From positions 1-64,000 of the forward strand of contig URKQ01000011.1 in NCBI GenBank assembly GCA_900548455.1: a stretch of 64,000 bases of DNA. The letters are read 5' to 3'. Made by a program: the position numbers and the translations under genes. The stretch is from an uncultured Clostridium sp. (GTDB lineage Bacteria > Bacillota > Clostridia > Clostridiales > Clostridiaceae). Positions 46,134 to 54,685 of this stretch are shown here, one piece after another; positions within the stretch are counted from its first letter, which is position 1; every line of letters begins with the position of its first letter. Under the pieces are notes generated by a model. That model ran no database searches. It was not told where the DNA came from and saw nothing but the letters and a program-made list of their open reading frames with translations.

Positions 46134-46250
46134 TATGAGGGAGTAATTTCTAGGTTTTCCTAGGACAGAGTCAACATCATGACTATTAGTCTGGTTCTGT
46201 CTTAATTAATGAGACTCATATATAGTTTTTTAGCTATATATGGGTCTTTT
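46134..46250 (+). ncRNA. yybP-ykoY (Mn2+) riboswitch
   Basis: The conserved elements of this class are seen in order: GAGGGAGTAATT, a helix TTTCTAGG/CCTAGGA, the GTCAACATCATG segment, TCTGGTTCTGTC, and the 3' TAATGAGACTCATATATA. A terminator-like stem, AGACTCATATATAG / CTATATATGGGTCT, ends in TTTTTC. The class senses Mn2+ and usually controls metal transporters, here the P-type ATPase immediately downstream. Confidence 0.9.
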
Positions 46251-46332
46251 TCTCTAATATATCATTTTCTAAAATAATTTTTTTATTTTAGTTCATATTA
46301 ATATGTATATATTACTTTTAAGGGGTGATTTA

Positions 46333-48987
46333 ATGTATTTTAACGATTCTAAAGAAGATGTATTAACAAAGTTTAATACTAATCCATCAACTGGTCTTAG
46401 TACTAATGAAGTAGAAGCACAAAAGCAAAAATACGGTCTTAATAAACTGGCCGCAAAAAAGAAAAAATCTAAATTACAACTATTTTTTGCCCAACTAAAT
46501 GATATTTTAATTTATATTTTAATTGTAGCTGCAATTTTATCTGTTGTAGTTGGGAAAGAAATTAGTGATGCCTTAATTATCACAATTGTAATCTTAATAA
46601 ATGCTACAGTGGGTATGATTCAAGAATCAAAAGCTGAAAAAGCTCTTGATGCTTTAAAAGAACTTTCTACACCCCATGCAATTGTAAAAAGAAATTCAGA
46701 ATTAATTGAAATACCTTCAGAAGAAGTAGTTCCCGGTGATATCATAATTCTAGATGCAGGTAGATTTATTCCTTGTGATATTAGGCTTATTGAAAGTGCT
46801 AACTTGAAAGTTGAAGAATCTGCTCTAACTGGGGAATCTGTTCCTGTAGACAAAGATGCAAATTTAGTGTTATCCGAAGAGAATGTATCTTTGGGTGATA
46901 AAAAGAATATGGCTTTTATGTCCACACTTGCAACCTATGGAAGAGGTGTAGGCGTCGCTGTTGCCACTGGTATGAATACAGAAATAGGTAAAATAGCCAC
47001 TATGCTAAATGAAGATGAAGGAGAACTTACTCCCCTTCAAAAGAAACTAGAACAACTTGGAAAGATACTTGGTATTGGAGCAATAGTAATTTGTGTAATC
47101 ATGTTTATTGTAGGATTACTTCAAGGTAGAGGCGTATCTGACATGTTCATGATTTCAATTAGCTTGGCCGTAGCAGCAATTCCTGAAGGTTTGGCTGCAA
47201 TAGTTACAATAGTCCTTGCAATGGGTGTTCAACGAATGATTAAAAAGAATGCTATAATAAGAAAACTTCCATCTGTTGAAACCCTAGGTTCAGTTAACAT
47301 AATATGCTCTGATAAAACAGGTACTCTTACTCAAAATAAAATGACTGTAATGAAATATTATGTTAATGATAATCTTTATTCTATTGATGACTTCAATATT
47401 AAAGATTCTTCTTCTAAACTTCTTTTAGAAAATATAGTTCTTTGTAACGATGCAACATCTGCAGAAAACTCCAAAACAGGAGACCCTACAGAAATTGCTT
47501 TATTAGATGTAGGAAACCGTTACAACCTATTTAAAGATGAATTAAACAATCTTCATAAAAGAATTGATGAAGTTCCTTTTGATTCAGACCGTAAACTTAT
47601 GACAACCATAAACACCTACGGCAATGAATACTATGTAATGACTAAAGGTGCCATAGATAATTTGTTGAATTTATGTAACTCTGTATATATTAATAATGAA
47701 ATAATTCCTTTAACAGAAGAATTAAAAGACAAATATCTAAAAATTGCCACTAAACTGTCTGATGATGCATTACGTGTTCTCGCTTCTGCATATAAAATAA
47801 TACCTTCAAATGATATTGAAGTTAAAGACATAGAAAAGGACTTAATCTTTATTGGTCTCGTTGCCATGATTGATCCACCAAGATTAGAAGTTAAAGACTC
47901 AATTAATGTATGTAAATCATCTGGAATTAGAACTATAATGATTACTGGTGATCATAAAAATACTGCTTATGCTATAGCAAGTGAACTATCTATAGCTGAT
48001 AATATAAATCAAGTTATCGGTGGCAATGAACTCGATAGCCTATCTGATGAAGAATTAAAAAACAAATGCGCTGATTTAAGAGTGTTTGCTAGAGTTTCTC
48101 CTGAACATAAAGTAAGAATTGTTAAAGCATTTAAATCCAGAGGAAATATTGTATCTATGACAGGTGATGGAGTTAATGACGCTCCATCTTTAAAAGCTGC
48201 TGACATCGGTGTAGCAATGGGGATTACAGGTACAGACGTAGCTAAAGGAGCTTCTGATATGGTACTTACAGATGATAATTTTTCTACTATTGTTACAGCT
48301 ATAGAAGAAGGCAGAAATATATTTAATAATATTAAAAAATCTGTTATCTTCTTAATATCTTGTAATCTTGGAGAAATTGTTACATTATTCTTTGCAATTC
48401 TATTAGGTTGGGCAGAACCACTTAATGCAACACATATCCTATGGGTTAACCTTATTACAGACTCTTTCCCAGCTCTTGCTTTAGGAATTGACCCTGGCGA
48501 AAGTGATATAATGAAAAACAAACCAAGGAATCCAAAGGATAGTCTTTTTAAAGGTTCTATAGGTACTTTAGCCCTTAATGGAGCACTAATAGGTATTTTA
48601 ACTTTGATTGGTTTTGCATATGGTGTAATGATCTATGGTGGTGAAGGTGTAACTCTTAGTAATATACTTAATACTCCAAAAGCCCTAATGCATGCTCAAA
48701 CAATTGCCTTTGTAGTATTAAGCGGTGCTCAATTAGTTCATAGTTTAAACATGAGAAGCCAAAATAAATCCATATTTAAAATAGGTATATTCTCTAATAT
48801 GTATCTTATATATGCTATATTAGTAGGTATTGCATTACAAATTGCTGTTATATATATTCCACCAGTAGCAACACTCTTTAATGTAGTTCCTTTAAACCTA
48901 AGAGATTGGTTAGTTATTTTAGGTCTAAGTTTAACACCACTTGTAATAAATGAAATAATTAAGTTATTTAAAAGAAATAAACAATAA
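46333..48987 (+). CDS. P-type cation ATPase (Ca2+/Mn2+ type)
   Basis: Membrane ATPase of the SERCA/PMR1-like group, 884 aa. Cytosolic N-terminal cation_ATPase_N (VEAQKQKYGLNKLAAKKKKS) is followed by the TGES actuator (166-169). M4 has the ion-binding AAIPEGL (282-287), the phosphorylated Asp327 is in CSDKTGT, and MITGDHKNTA and GDGVNDAPSLK follow. M6 has NLITDSFPALALGID. The ten-helix ending fits. The Mn2+ riboswitch upstream points to Mn2+ export as the main or shared role. AGGGGTG precedes ATG 46333. Confidence 0.92.
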   Translation: MYFNDSKEDVLTKFNTNPSTGLSTNEVEAQKQKYGLNKLAAKKKKSKLQLFFAQLNDILIYILIVAAILSVVVGKEISDALIITIVILINATVGMIQESKAEKALDALKELSTPHAIVKRNSELIEIPSEEVVPGDIIILDAGRFIPCDIRLIESANLKVEESALTGESVPVDKDANLVLSEENVSLGDKKNMAFMSTLATYGRGVGVAVATGMNTEIGKIATMLNEDEGELTPLQKKLEQLGKILGIGAIVICVIMFIVGLLQGRGVSDMFMISISLAVAAIPEGLAAIVTIVLAMGVQRMIKKNAIIRKLPSVETLGSVNIICSDKTGTLTQNKMTVMKYYVNDNLYSIDDFNIKDSSSKLLLENIVLCNDATSAENSKTGDPTEIALLDVGNRYNLFKDELNNLHKRIDEVPFDSDRKLMTTINTYGNEYYVMTKGAIDNLLNLCNSVYINNEIIPLTEELKDKYLKIATKLSDDALRVLASAYKIIPSNDIEVKDIEKDLIFIGLVAMIDPPRLEVKDSINVCKSSGIRTIMITGDHKNTAYAIASELSIADNINQVIGGNELDSLSDEELKNKCADLRVFARVSPEHKVRIVKAFKSRGNIVSMTGDGVNDAPSLKAADIGVAMGITGTDVAKGASDMVLTDDNFSTIVTAIEEGRNIFNNIKKSVIFLISCNLGEIVTLFFAILLGWAEPLNATHILWVNLITDSFPALALGIDPGESDIMKNKPRNPKDSLFKGSIGTLALNGALIGILTLIGFAYGVMIYGGEGVTLSNILNTPKALMHAQTIAFVVLSGAQLVHSLNMRSQNKSIFKIGIFSNMYLIYAILVGIALQIAVIYIPPVATLFNVVPLNLRDWLVILGLSLTPLVINEIIKLFKRNKQ

Positions 48988-49027
48988 AAAAAATGGATGC
49001 TGCTTAAATAGCAGCATCCATTTTTTT
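48987..49027. terminator. Bidirectional terminator after the P-type ATPase
   Basis: Arms AAAAAAATGGATGCTGC / GCAGCATCCATTTTTTT with a 7-nt loop, 21 bp before the stop of the convergent regulator gene. Confidence 0.9.
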
Positions 49028-49047
49028 ATTATGTTAAAATATTTAAA

Positions 49048-49254
49048 TTAATCTTCATCTCTAAATTCTAAAATATCTCCTGGTTGACAATTTAATGCCT
49101 TACATATTGCATCTAGTGTTGTAAACCTCACAGCTTTTGCTTTATTATTTTTTAATATAGAGAGATTAGCCATTGTTATTCCAACTTTTTCTGAAAGCTC
49201 TGTTGAGCTAATTTTTCTTTTCGCCATCATCACATCTAAATTAACGATAATCAT
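49048..49254 (-). CDS. Small XRE-family regulator (YozG-like)
   Basis: 68 aa, almost all helix-turn-helix (NLDVMMAKRKISSTELSEKVGITMANLSILKNN, then LDAICKALNCQPGDILEFRD). Such short XRE regulators are often paired with a DUF2975 membrane protein, as here (12 bp gap). It probably represses its own operon. Ribosome site AGGGGAG before ATG 49254. Confidence 0.9.
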   Translation of the reverse strand: MIIVNLDVMMAKRKISSTELSEKVGITMANLSILKNNKAKAVRFTTLDAICKALNCQPGDILEFRDED

Positions 49255-49266
49255 TTTACTTCTCCC

Positions 49267-49716
49267 CTATACAGTTAAATCCACTTCTTCTTGAAGTTCT
49301 ATACCATTTTTCACAAGTTCCAACACTATAATAGAAATCATAAACACCATAAATGTTGCTACAGTTATCACTAAACATACTAAATTTCTGTAAATAAATG
49401 CTGTCGCTATTAAATAAATAATAAATTCAATAAATGAACTGATGTTAATTACTTTTAAAGATTTAATACTTTTTTTATTAAATGCTAACCCATCAACTAA
49501 GGCTTTGCTAAGTTTTATAACTTCTATTAAAATCGCCAAAAATGGTATCACTGTTATATATAAAAAAGTAAGTATGCTACTATCTTTTAAATATCCACCT
49601 GCATTCTCTCCATACCAAATAACTAATTTAGGTAAAAATACTGTTGCCACTATAGTAGTTATAAAAGACATAATAGCAACTACAAAAATAGCTTTCTTTA
49701 ATACTTTATTTTTCAA
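49267..49716 (-). CDS. DUF2975 membrane protein
   Basis: About 150 aa with four predicted membrane helices (AIFVVAIMSFITTIVATVF, ILTFLYITVIPFLAILIEV, FIEFIIYLIATAFIYRN, LVITVATFMVFMISIIVLEL), matching DUF2975. It is normally found next to a YozG-like XRE gene, which is present. I choose the TTG start at 49716 (LKNKVLKK) because GAGGTG lies 6 nt upstream; the longer frame from 49785 is unsupported. It may sense the membrane or transport a signal; function unknown. Confidence 0.84.
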   Translation of the reverse strand: MKNKVLKKAIFVVAIMSFITTIVATVFLPKLVIWYGENAGGYLKDSSILTFLYITVIPFLAILIEVIKLSKALVDGLAFNKKSIKSLKVINISSFIEFIIYLIATAFIYRNLVCLVITVATFMVFMISIIVLELVKNGIELQEEVDLTV

Positions 49717-49792
49717 ACTAATCACCTCATATATTATTCTACCACAGGGTATTATATGAGAAAAGAAAATAGTATTGATATTCAATATTATT

Positions 49793-50638
49793 TTATCTCA
49801 AAGTAATAATAGATATATCTGGTGGATTAAAAATTCTTGGCATTAAAACTTTTGTACCTAGTCCTCTATTGACTATAATAGAACTTTCTCTTTTATCATA
49901 CTGTCCATGACTATACCTTGGAAAAAACTTTCTTTCTGGGGATAACAGCCCTCCAATATAAGGCAACCTAATAATTCCTCCATGAATATGTCCAGATAAG
50001 ATTAAATCAGCTCCCCACTTTACATAGCTATCAAAAAATAATGGATTGTGAGCAAGTAAAATATTATATTCATCCTTATTACACTCCCCAAGAGAATTTG
50101 TAACATCCTCACAACTAAAATATGTTTCTTTAGTATATCCACTATGGATTGCTCTATAATATTTCAAATCAAAATATAAACCATACAAGTTTATAAAGTC
50201 ATTTCCTCTATACAAAACTTCCTTGTTATTTTCCAATACCTTAATATTCATTTTCTTTAAACTCTGTATCAAATTACTTCTATTACTACTTAAAAGCCTG
50301 GTTTCATTATTACCTTCTACAAAATACACCTCATATAAAGAAGATAGCTGACTTGCTAATTCTAAAAAAACTTTATAATTCTCATCTCTACAATTAATCA
50401 TATCCCCTGTCATAAATATAATGTCTGGAGATTCTTTATTTATTAGTTTAATAAGTTTACTGTTTTCATTTCCAAATTCTTTTGAATGTAAATCTGATAA
50501 CTGCAATATTTTATAATTTTTAAATCCATGTGGAATTTTTTTAGACTTAATATTATACCTAGATACAGTTAATCTATTATTATCGATATAAATTACCGAT
50601 ATTATAGTTAAAAAAACAACTATACCACTTAGTAACAT
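49793..50638 (-). CDS. Membrane-anchored metallophosphoesterase (YkuE-like)
   Basis: 281 aa. One N-terminal hydrophobic segment (MLLSGIVVFLTIISVIYI) anchors a calcineurin-like phosphoesterase with motifs LQLSDLHSKEFGN, MTGDMIN, VEGNNE (in place of the common GNHE), LAHNP and LSGHIHGG. It likely acts outside on lipid or wall phosphates, by analogy to YkuE/YpbG. The substrate is unknown. AAAGGAGAAAAG precedes the start. Confidence 0.9.
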   Translation of the reverse strand: MLLSGIVVFLTIISVIYIDNNRLTVSRYNIKSKKIPHGFKNYKILQLSDLHSKEFGNENSKLIKLINKESPDIIFMTGDMINCRDENYKVFLELASQLSSLYEVYFVEGNNETRLLSSNRSNLIQSLKKMNIKVLENNKEVLYRGNDFINLYGLYFDLKYYRAIHSGYTKETYFSCEDVTNSLGECNKDEYNILLAHNPLFFDSYVKWGADLILSGHIHGGIIRLPYIGGLLSPERKFFPRYSHGQYDKRESSIIVNRGLGTKVLMPRIFNPPDISIITLR

Positions 50639-50933
50639 ATCTTTTCTCCTTTTCCTTTATTGATTATCATCATTATATAGTTTTTACTATATAAGTTTCA
50701 TCATAATGTTATTAATTTTTTATTAATATATATTCTATTGGAATTTCTTCATTCATTTTTAACTCTTAATTTAAAATTCTTAATTCGATGCTTAGTTACA
50801 TATTTCCCCAAAAGGCTTAAGGTGAATTCTATTAATCTTTTTACTACAGATTCCTTTGATTCATCTGACTAAAAATGATAAAATGTAGTTAATATTATAC
50901 AAATTTATATTTTTATGACTGGAGTGATAAATA

Positions 50934-52433
50934 TTGAATAAAATCAACAAAATATCTTTAATTGTACTTATTTTCTTACTTTCATTTCTAGTTGGATGTA
51001 CTAAAAATAATGTTGTTTACCAAGAAGCTATGCCCTTTAGCGAAGATGTTGCTGCAATTAAGGTTGATGGTCTTTATGGCTTTGTTGATAAATCTGGAAG
51101 GTCCACCATTAGCCCTAACTATGATAGTGTTACTCAATTTTCCAATAATCATTCTATAGTATCTAAAAATAATAAATATGGCGTTATAAATAAAGATAAT
51201 AATTTAACTATTCCTTTCCAGTATGATAGCATCTATGCCATTGACAAATCTAATTTTTATATTGCTTTAATTAATAATAGTTATAAATGCATCTCCAATG
51301 AAAATAAAGTTATTTTTGATTTTTCTAATTATATAATAAATAATTTCTATAAATATGGTTCCGATCATTTAATTATTACATTCTTTAAAGATAATAAGCA
51401 AGGTTTTGTTGATGTAATTTCTGGTATGTCTATAGAACCTTCCTATGATTCATTATCTGTATATGTAAACACAGATGAAAATGCTCCAATGATTTCATAT
51501 CAAAATAATGATTCCTGGGGATATATTGATGTAAATTCCAAATTTATATCTGAGCCTATATATGAAGAAGAAGTCCATTTTTCCAACAATCTAGCTCCTG
51601 TACGAATTGATTCTAAATATGGTTTCATTGACTTATCTGGCAATTTAGTAATTCCTCCTTCCTATGAAGAAGTTGGCTTCTTTTGTAATGACTTAGCATC
51701 TGTTAGGGTTAATAATAAGTATGGATGTATTAATAAATCTGGTGAATTAATCATAGATCCAATCTTCGGCTCAAAATTAAATTTTATAGCTGGAAATTTT
51801 ACTATAACTTACTTAAACGGTGAGAAAGTCATAGTAAATAATAAGGGCCAACTTTTGGATATTCCCCCCATTTTATCTATATCTTCTTTTGATAAAGATT
51901 TAATCACAGCTACCACATTAAACGATGACTGCACTATTTCTAATTTGATATTAAATACTGATGGAAATGTTTTAGCTGTCACTTCTTATGAATCCATTGG
52001 TAACTTTACTAATGGTGAGGCCCCTACTTCCCTTTTAGGAAAGTGTGGTTATATTAATAAAAAAGGAATAGAACTAATACCACCACTTTACGATGACATA
52101 ATTAGATATAACAATATCTTCATTGTTAAAAACAATTCAAAATTTGGCATTGTAAGTGAAATAAATAAAAACCTTTTATCCATAGAATATGATGACATCA
52201 CACCTATAAACAAAACTATACTGGCATTAAAAAAAGATGGAAAATATGATTTATTTAACCTAGAGACCAAAAGTATTATTCATACACAAGTAGATGAAAT
52301 TAATTTCAAAGCGATAAATCAAAAAATCAACTTCGATTTAAATACACAAGAACCTATACCATTTTCACCTATTCCAGTAAAAAAATCCGGCCAATGGTTT
52401 TATATAGATGAAAAAGGAGATAAGCTTTTCTAA
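50934..52433 (+). CDS. WG-repeat lipoprotein (copy 2)
   Basis: 499 aa, paralogue of the gene at 34607, likewise with a TTG start (GGAGTG 7 nt upstream). The signal MNKINKISLIVLIFLLSFLVGC gives lipobox Cys22. WG-type repeats follow: DGLYGFVDKSGRSTISPNYD, DSKYGFIDLSGNLVIPPSYEE, NNKYGCINKSGELIIDPIF, and the end GQWFYIDEKGDKLF matches the KKWFYLDENGEKLV end of copy 1. The terminator lies partly in its last codons. Function unknown; exported and lipid-anchored. Confidence 0.87.
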   Translation: MNKINKISLIVLIFLLSFLVGCTKNNVVYQEAMPFSEDVAAIKVDGLYGFVDKSGRSTISPNYDSVTQFSNNHSIVSKNNKYGVINKDNNLTIPFQYDSIYAIDKSNFYIALINNSYKCISNENKVIFDFSNYIINNFYKYGSDHLIITFFKDNKQGFVDVISGMSIEPSYDSLSVYVNTDENAPMISYQNNDSWGYIDVNSKFISEPIYEEEVHFSNNLAPVRIDSKYGFIDLSGNLVIPPSYEEVGFFCNDLASVRVNNKYGCINKSGELIIDPIFGSKLNFIAGNFTITYLNGEKVIVNNKGQLLDIPPILSISSFDKDLITATTLNDDCTISNLILNTDGNVLAVTSYESIGNFTNGEAPTSLLGKCGYINKKGIELIPPLYDDIIRYNNIFIVKNNSKFGIVSEINKNLLSIEYDDITPINKTILALKKDGKYDLFNLETKSIIHTQVDEINFKAINQKINFDLNTQEPIPFSPIPVKKSGQWFYIDEKGDKLF

Positions 52434-52446
52434 GCTTATCTCCTTT
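52413..52446. terminator. Terminator overlapping the end of the WG-repeat gene
   Basis: Arms AAAGGAGATAAGCTT (52413-52427) and AAGCTTATCTCCTTT (52432-52446) with a 4-nt loop. The stop codon TAA (52431-52433) lies at the loop/right-arm border. T-rich sequence continues on both strands. Confidence 0.85.
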
Positions 52447-52457
52447 CATAGACTCTT

Positions 52458-53294
52458 TTACTTAAGCCTTGTACCTTCAGCTGTTTGTTCTACTAACCCT
52501 TTTTTCATCAATCCACCTAAAGATCTTTTAAATGTATTTTTACTACACTTAAATTGTTTTTTAACATCTTCAGGATTACTTTTATCATTGAACTTCATAG
52601 TTCCACCATTGTTTTTTAAATATTTTAAAATGACATTCTCTATATCATCCATTTCGTCTAATCTAGGTTTTCTTGCTGTAACTTCAGTCTTTCCATCATC
52701 AAAATATTTTTTAACTCTTACCTTTATTACATCACCCATATGTAAGTCATTAAAGTATTCCTGTTTTAAAATTATTCCTCTAAATGTATTTTCAAGTGCT
52801 ATAATAATATTACCATTATGATGGCGACCATATACAGTTCCCTCTACTTCTTCTCCTACATTATAGTGAGTTGTATCATGTAAATATTTATCTACTCTAG
52901 TGGTTGCTGCAATCCTATTAGTTTTATCTAGGTACAACGCAAACAAATATTTTTTACCTACTTCTAAGTCATAAACTGCTTCTTTAAAAGGCACTAATAC
53001 ATCTCTTTCGATTCCAATACTTACAAAATAGCCTATCTTTGATTTATCTACTACTTCTAAGTATGAAACCTCTCCTACTTGTGCCTTTATAGGTTTCATT
53101 GTTGCTATTAACCTATCTTGTGAGTCTCTGTAGATAAATGCTTCTACCATATCTCCAACTTCAATTTCTCCTATGATATTTCCATTTGGAATTAATATAT
53201 CATCTGAAGTGGTTTTCCCTTTAGCATCTAAATAAAATCCAAAGTCACAACTTCTTGTTACTTCTAACTTGTTTATTTTTCCTATTTCAATCAT
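52458..53294 (-). CDS. cvfB: S1-domain RNA-binding protein CvfB
   Basis: 278 aa. Three S1/OB-like segments are seen (LEVTRSCDFGFYLDAKGKT, VGEVSYLEVVDKSKIGYFVSIGIERDVLVPF, VGEEVEGTVYGRHHNGNIIIALENTFRGI), followed by a C-terminal winged helix (FNDKSNPEDVKKQFKCSKNTFKRSLGGLMKKG). This is the CvfB/YitL architecture, an RNA-binding regulator linked to virulence expression in staphylococci. The role here is inferred. It is last in a group with the fRMsr and gamma-CA genes. AGGAGAAATAGAATG gives a good start. Confidence 0.93.
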   Translation of the reverse strand: MIEIGKINKLEVTRSCDFGFYLDAKGKTTSDDILIPNGNIIGEIEVGDMVEAFIYRDSQDRLIATMKPIKAQVGEVSYLEVVDKSKIGYFVSIGIERDVLVPFKEAVYDLEVGKKYLFALYLDKTNRIAATTRVDKYLHDTTHYNVGEEVEGTVYGRHHNGNIIIALENTFRGIILKQEYFNDLHMGDVIKVRVKKYFDDGKTEVTARKPRLDEMDDIENVILKYLKNNGGTMKFNDKSNPEDVKKQFKCSKNTFKRSLGGLMKKGLVEQTAEGTRLK

Positions 53295-53330
53295 TCTATT
53301 TCTCCTATTCTATCTCTTACGGTACATCCA

Positions 53331-53828
53331 CTATAGTTGTTCCCATTGAATGTACTGATTAAGTTTTTCAACTACTCTTATCAAATATCTTTCTTCTAAT
53401 TCTGTAAAATTATCAAACTCATAACTATCAATATCTAACACACCATATATTTTTCCATCTTTAATTAACGGTAAAACAATTTCAGAATTTGAAGCTGAAT
53501 CACATGCAATATGCCCTGGAAACTCATGTACATTTCCTACACGATAAATCTTTCTTTCACTAACTGAAGTTCCACATACCCCTTTCCCAATGACAATTCT
53601 ATTGCATGCTGGTAATCCTTGAAATGGTCCCAATACTAATTCTTCTTCTCGAAGAAAATAAAATCCACACCAATTTAACTTTTCTATTATAGCATAAATT
53701 ATTGCTGTTGTATTTGATATATTTGCATATATATCTTTTTCTGAACTTAATTGACCCTCAATCAGTGTAAGCATATATTTATATCTAGTTTCTACATCCA
53801 TTTTCTTAAGTGCAGATAAATTAACCAT
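53331..53828 (-). CDS. msrC: Free methionine-(R)-sulfoxide reductase, GAF type
   Basis: 165-aa single GAF domain. The three cysteines of the fRMsr active site are present: Cys75 (GLPACNRIV), Cys85 (GKGVCGTS) and Cys109 (GHIACDSAS), with the conserved Glu/Asp region VLDIDSYEFDNF. It reduces free Met-R-sulfoxide, protecting from oxidation. The length matches YtsP. AGGGGGATT lies before ATG 53828, 12 bp after the gamma-CA stop. Confidence 0.9.
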   Translation of the reverse strand: MVNLSALKKMDVETRYKYMLTLIEGQLSSEKDIYANISNTTAIIYAIIEKLNWCGFYFLREEELVLGPFQGLPACNRIVIGKGVCGTSVSERKIYRVGNVHEFPGHIACDSASNSEIVLPLIKDGKIYGVLDIDSYEFDNFTELEERYLIRVVEKLNQYIQWEQL

Positions 53829-53840
53829 AAATAAATCCCC

Positions 53841-54347
53841 CTAACATTCCTTATGAATATTTCCTAATTCAACATAATGTAATGCTGATTCTTTAATTGA
53901 TTCTATTTCATCAGAAGTAAGTTCTCTTACAACCTTAGCAGGACTTCCCATACAAAGAACACCACTCGGTATTTTTTTGTTTTGGGTAACTAAACTTCCT
54001 GCCCCTATAATTGTATTCTCGCCAATTTCTGCCCCATTTAATATTATACTACCCATTCCAACTAAAACATTATTATTTATTTTACATCCATGAATTATGC
54101 AATTATGTCCAATAGTTACATTATCACCTATGGTTACCCCATAATCAAAATCATTATGTACTGTAGTATTTTCTTGTATGTTAGTATTCTTACCAATTAT
54201 AGTATTATTCATATCACTTCTAATTGCAACCCCATACCATATATTGGTATTTTCTTCAATCTTTACCTCTCCTATAACTACTGCATTATCTGCTATAAAA
54301 CAACTTTCATCCACTTTAGGAATCTTTTCTTTAATTGCCTTTATCAT
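53841..54347 (-). CDS. Gamma-carbonic anhydrase family protein
   Basis: 168-aa left-handed beta-helix protein of the gamma-CA (YrdA/Cam-like) family. Zinc-ligand histidines are visible: His64 (TTVHNDF), His81 (TIGHNC) and His86 (IIHGCKI). Hexapeptide repeats such as VLVGMGSIILNGAEIGENTI build the helix, followed by a C-terminal helix. Whether it hydrates CO2 or acts on CoA thioesters is undecided, as in many homologues. It is first of a three-gene unit with msrC and cvfB. Confidence 0.9.
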   Translation of the reverse strand: MIKAIKEKIPKVDESCFIADNAVVIGEVKIEENTNIWYGVAIRSDMNNTIIGKNTNIQENTTVHNDFDYGVTIGDNVTIGHNCIIHGCKINNNVLVGMGSIILNGAEIGENTIIGAGSLVTQNKKIPSGVLCMGSPAKVVRELTSDEIESIKESALHYVELGNIHKEC

Positions 54348-54553
54348 AGTACTGCCTCCACTCTTTTATTTAAATATAAATTTAATGACTACCACATATA
54401 AAAATATAATTTCATTAATAATATTATATATACCCTACAATTAATAATCTACATTTTAAACCATTTTAAAACTTTTTAATATATAAAAAAGTATATATTT
54501 CTGAGGTTATAAATAACTTTATCACAAATCACAAATACATGAAAAAATCAATA

Positions 54554-54582
54554 TTGAATTTATAATATTTTTATAATATAAT
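54554..54582 (+). promoter_or_regulatory. Promoter of nrdJ
   Basis: TTGAAT (54554-54559), 17-nt spacer, consensus TATAAT (54577-54582). The -10 overlaps the first NrdR box. Confidence 0.72.
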
Positions 54583-54628
54583 ACAACATATGGTATTCGA
54601 GAAAAAATACGCACACAATATATAGTAT
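54581..54628. promoter_or_regulatory. Tandem NrdR boxes
   Basis: Box 1 (54581-54596, ATACAACATATGGTAT) matches the NrdR consensus ACACWAYATMTWGTGT at 13 of 16 positions. Box 2 (54613-54628, ACACAATATATAGTAT) matches at 15 of 16. Centres are 32 bp apart, three helical turns, the normal NrdR spacing. Box 1 lies over the promoter -10, so repression by NrdR is expected. Confidence 0.85.
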
Positions 54629-54636
54629 AACTATTT

Positions 54637-54685
54637 AGGAGGTGACTTGCTAATCATTGTAAGAATATGATTAGCTTTTATAATG
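54637..54685 (+). promoter_or_regulatory. Ribosome site of nrdJ separated from start by a hairpin
   Basis: AGGAGGTGA (54637-54645) is a strong Shine-Dalgarno but is 37 nt from the ATG at 54683. Between them is a perfect stem, GCTAATCAT (54649-54657) / ATGATTAGC (54667-54675), with a 9-nt loop. Folding leaves about 10 unpaired bases between SD and ATG. An in-frame stop at 54668 excludes an upstream start. A TTG 3 nt after the SD could open a short leader peptide. Confidence 0.6.

Noticed and set aside
48009..48521. 170-codon minus-strand frame within the P-type ATPase gene
   Set aside because: Antisense to the conserved hinge and M5/M6 region; no independent coding signal.
54400..54682. Possible cobalamin riboswitch before nrdJ
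   Set aside because: No B12-box or matching core; NrdR boxes explain the regulatory sequence better.
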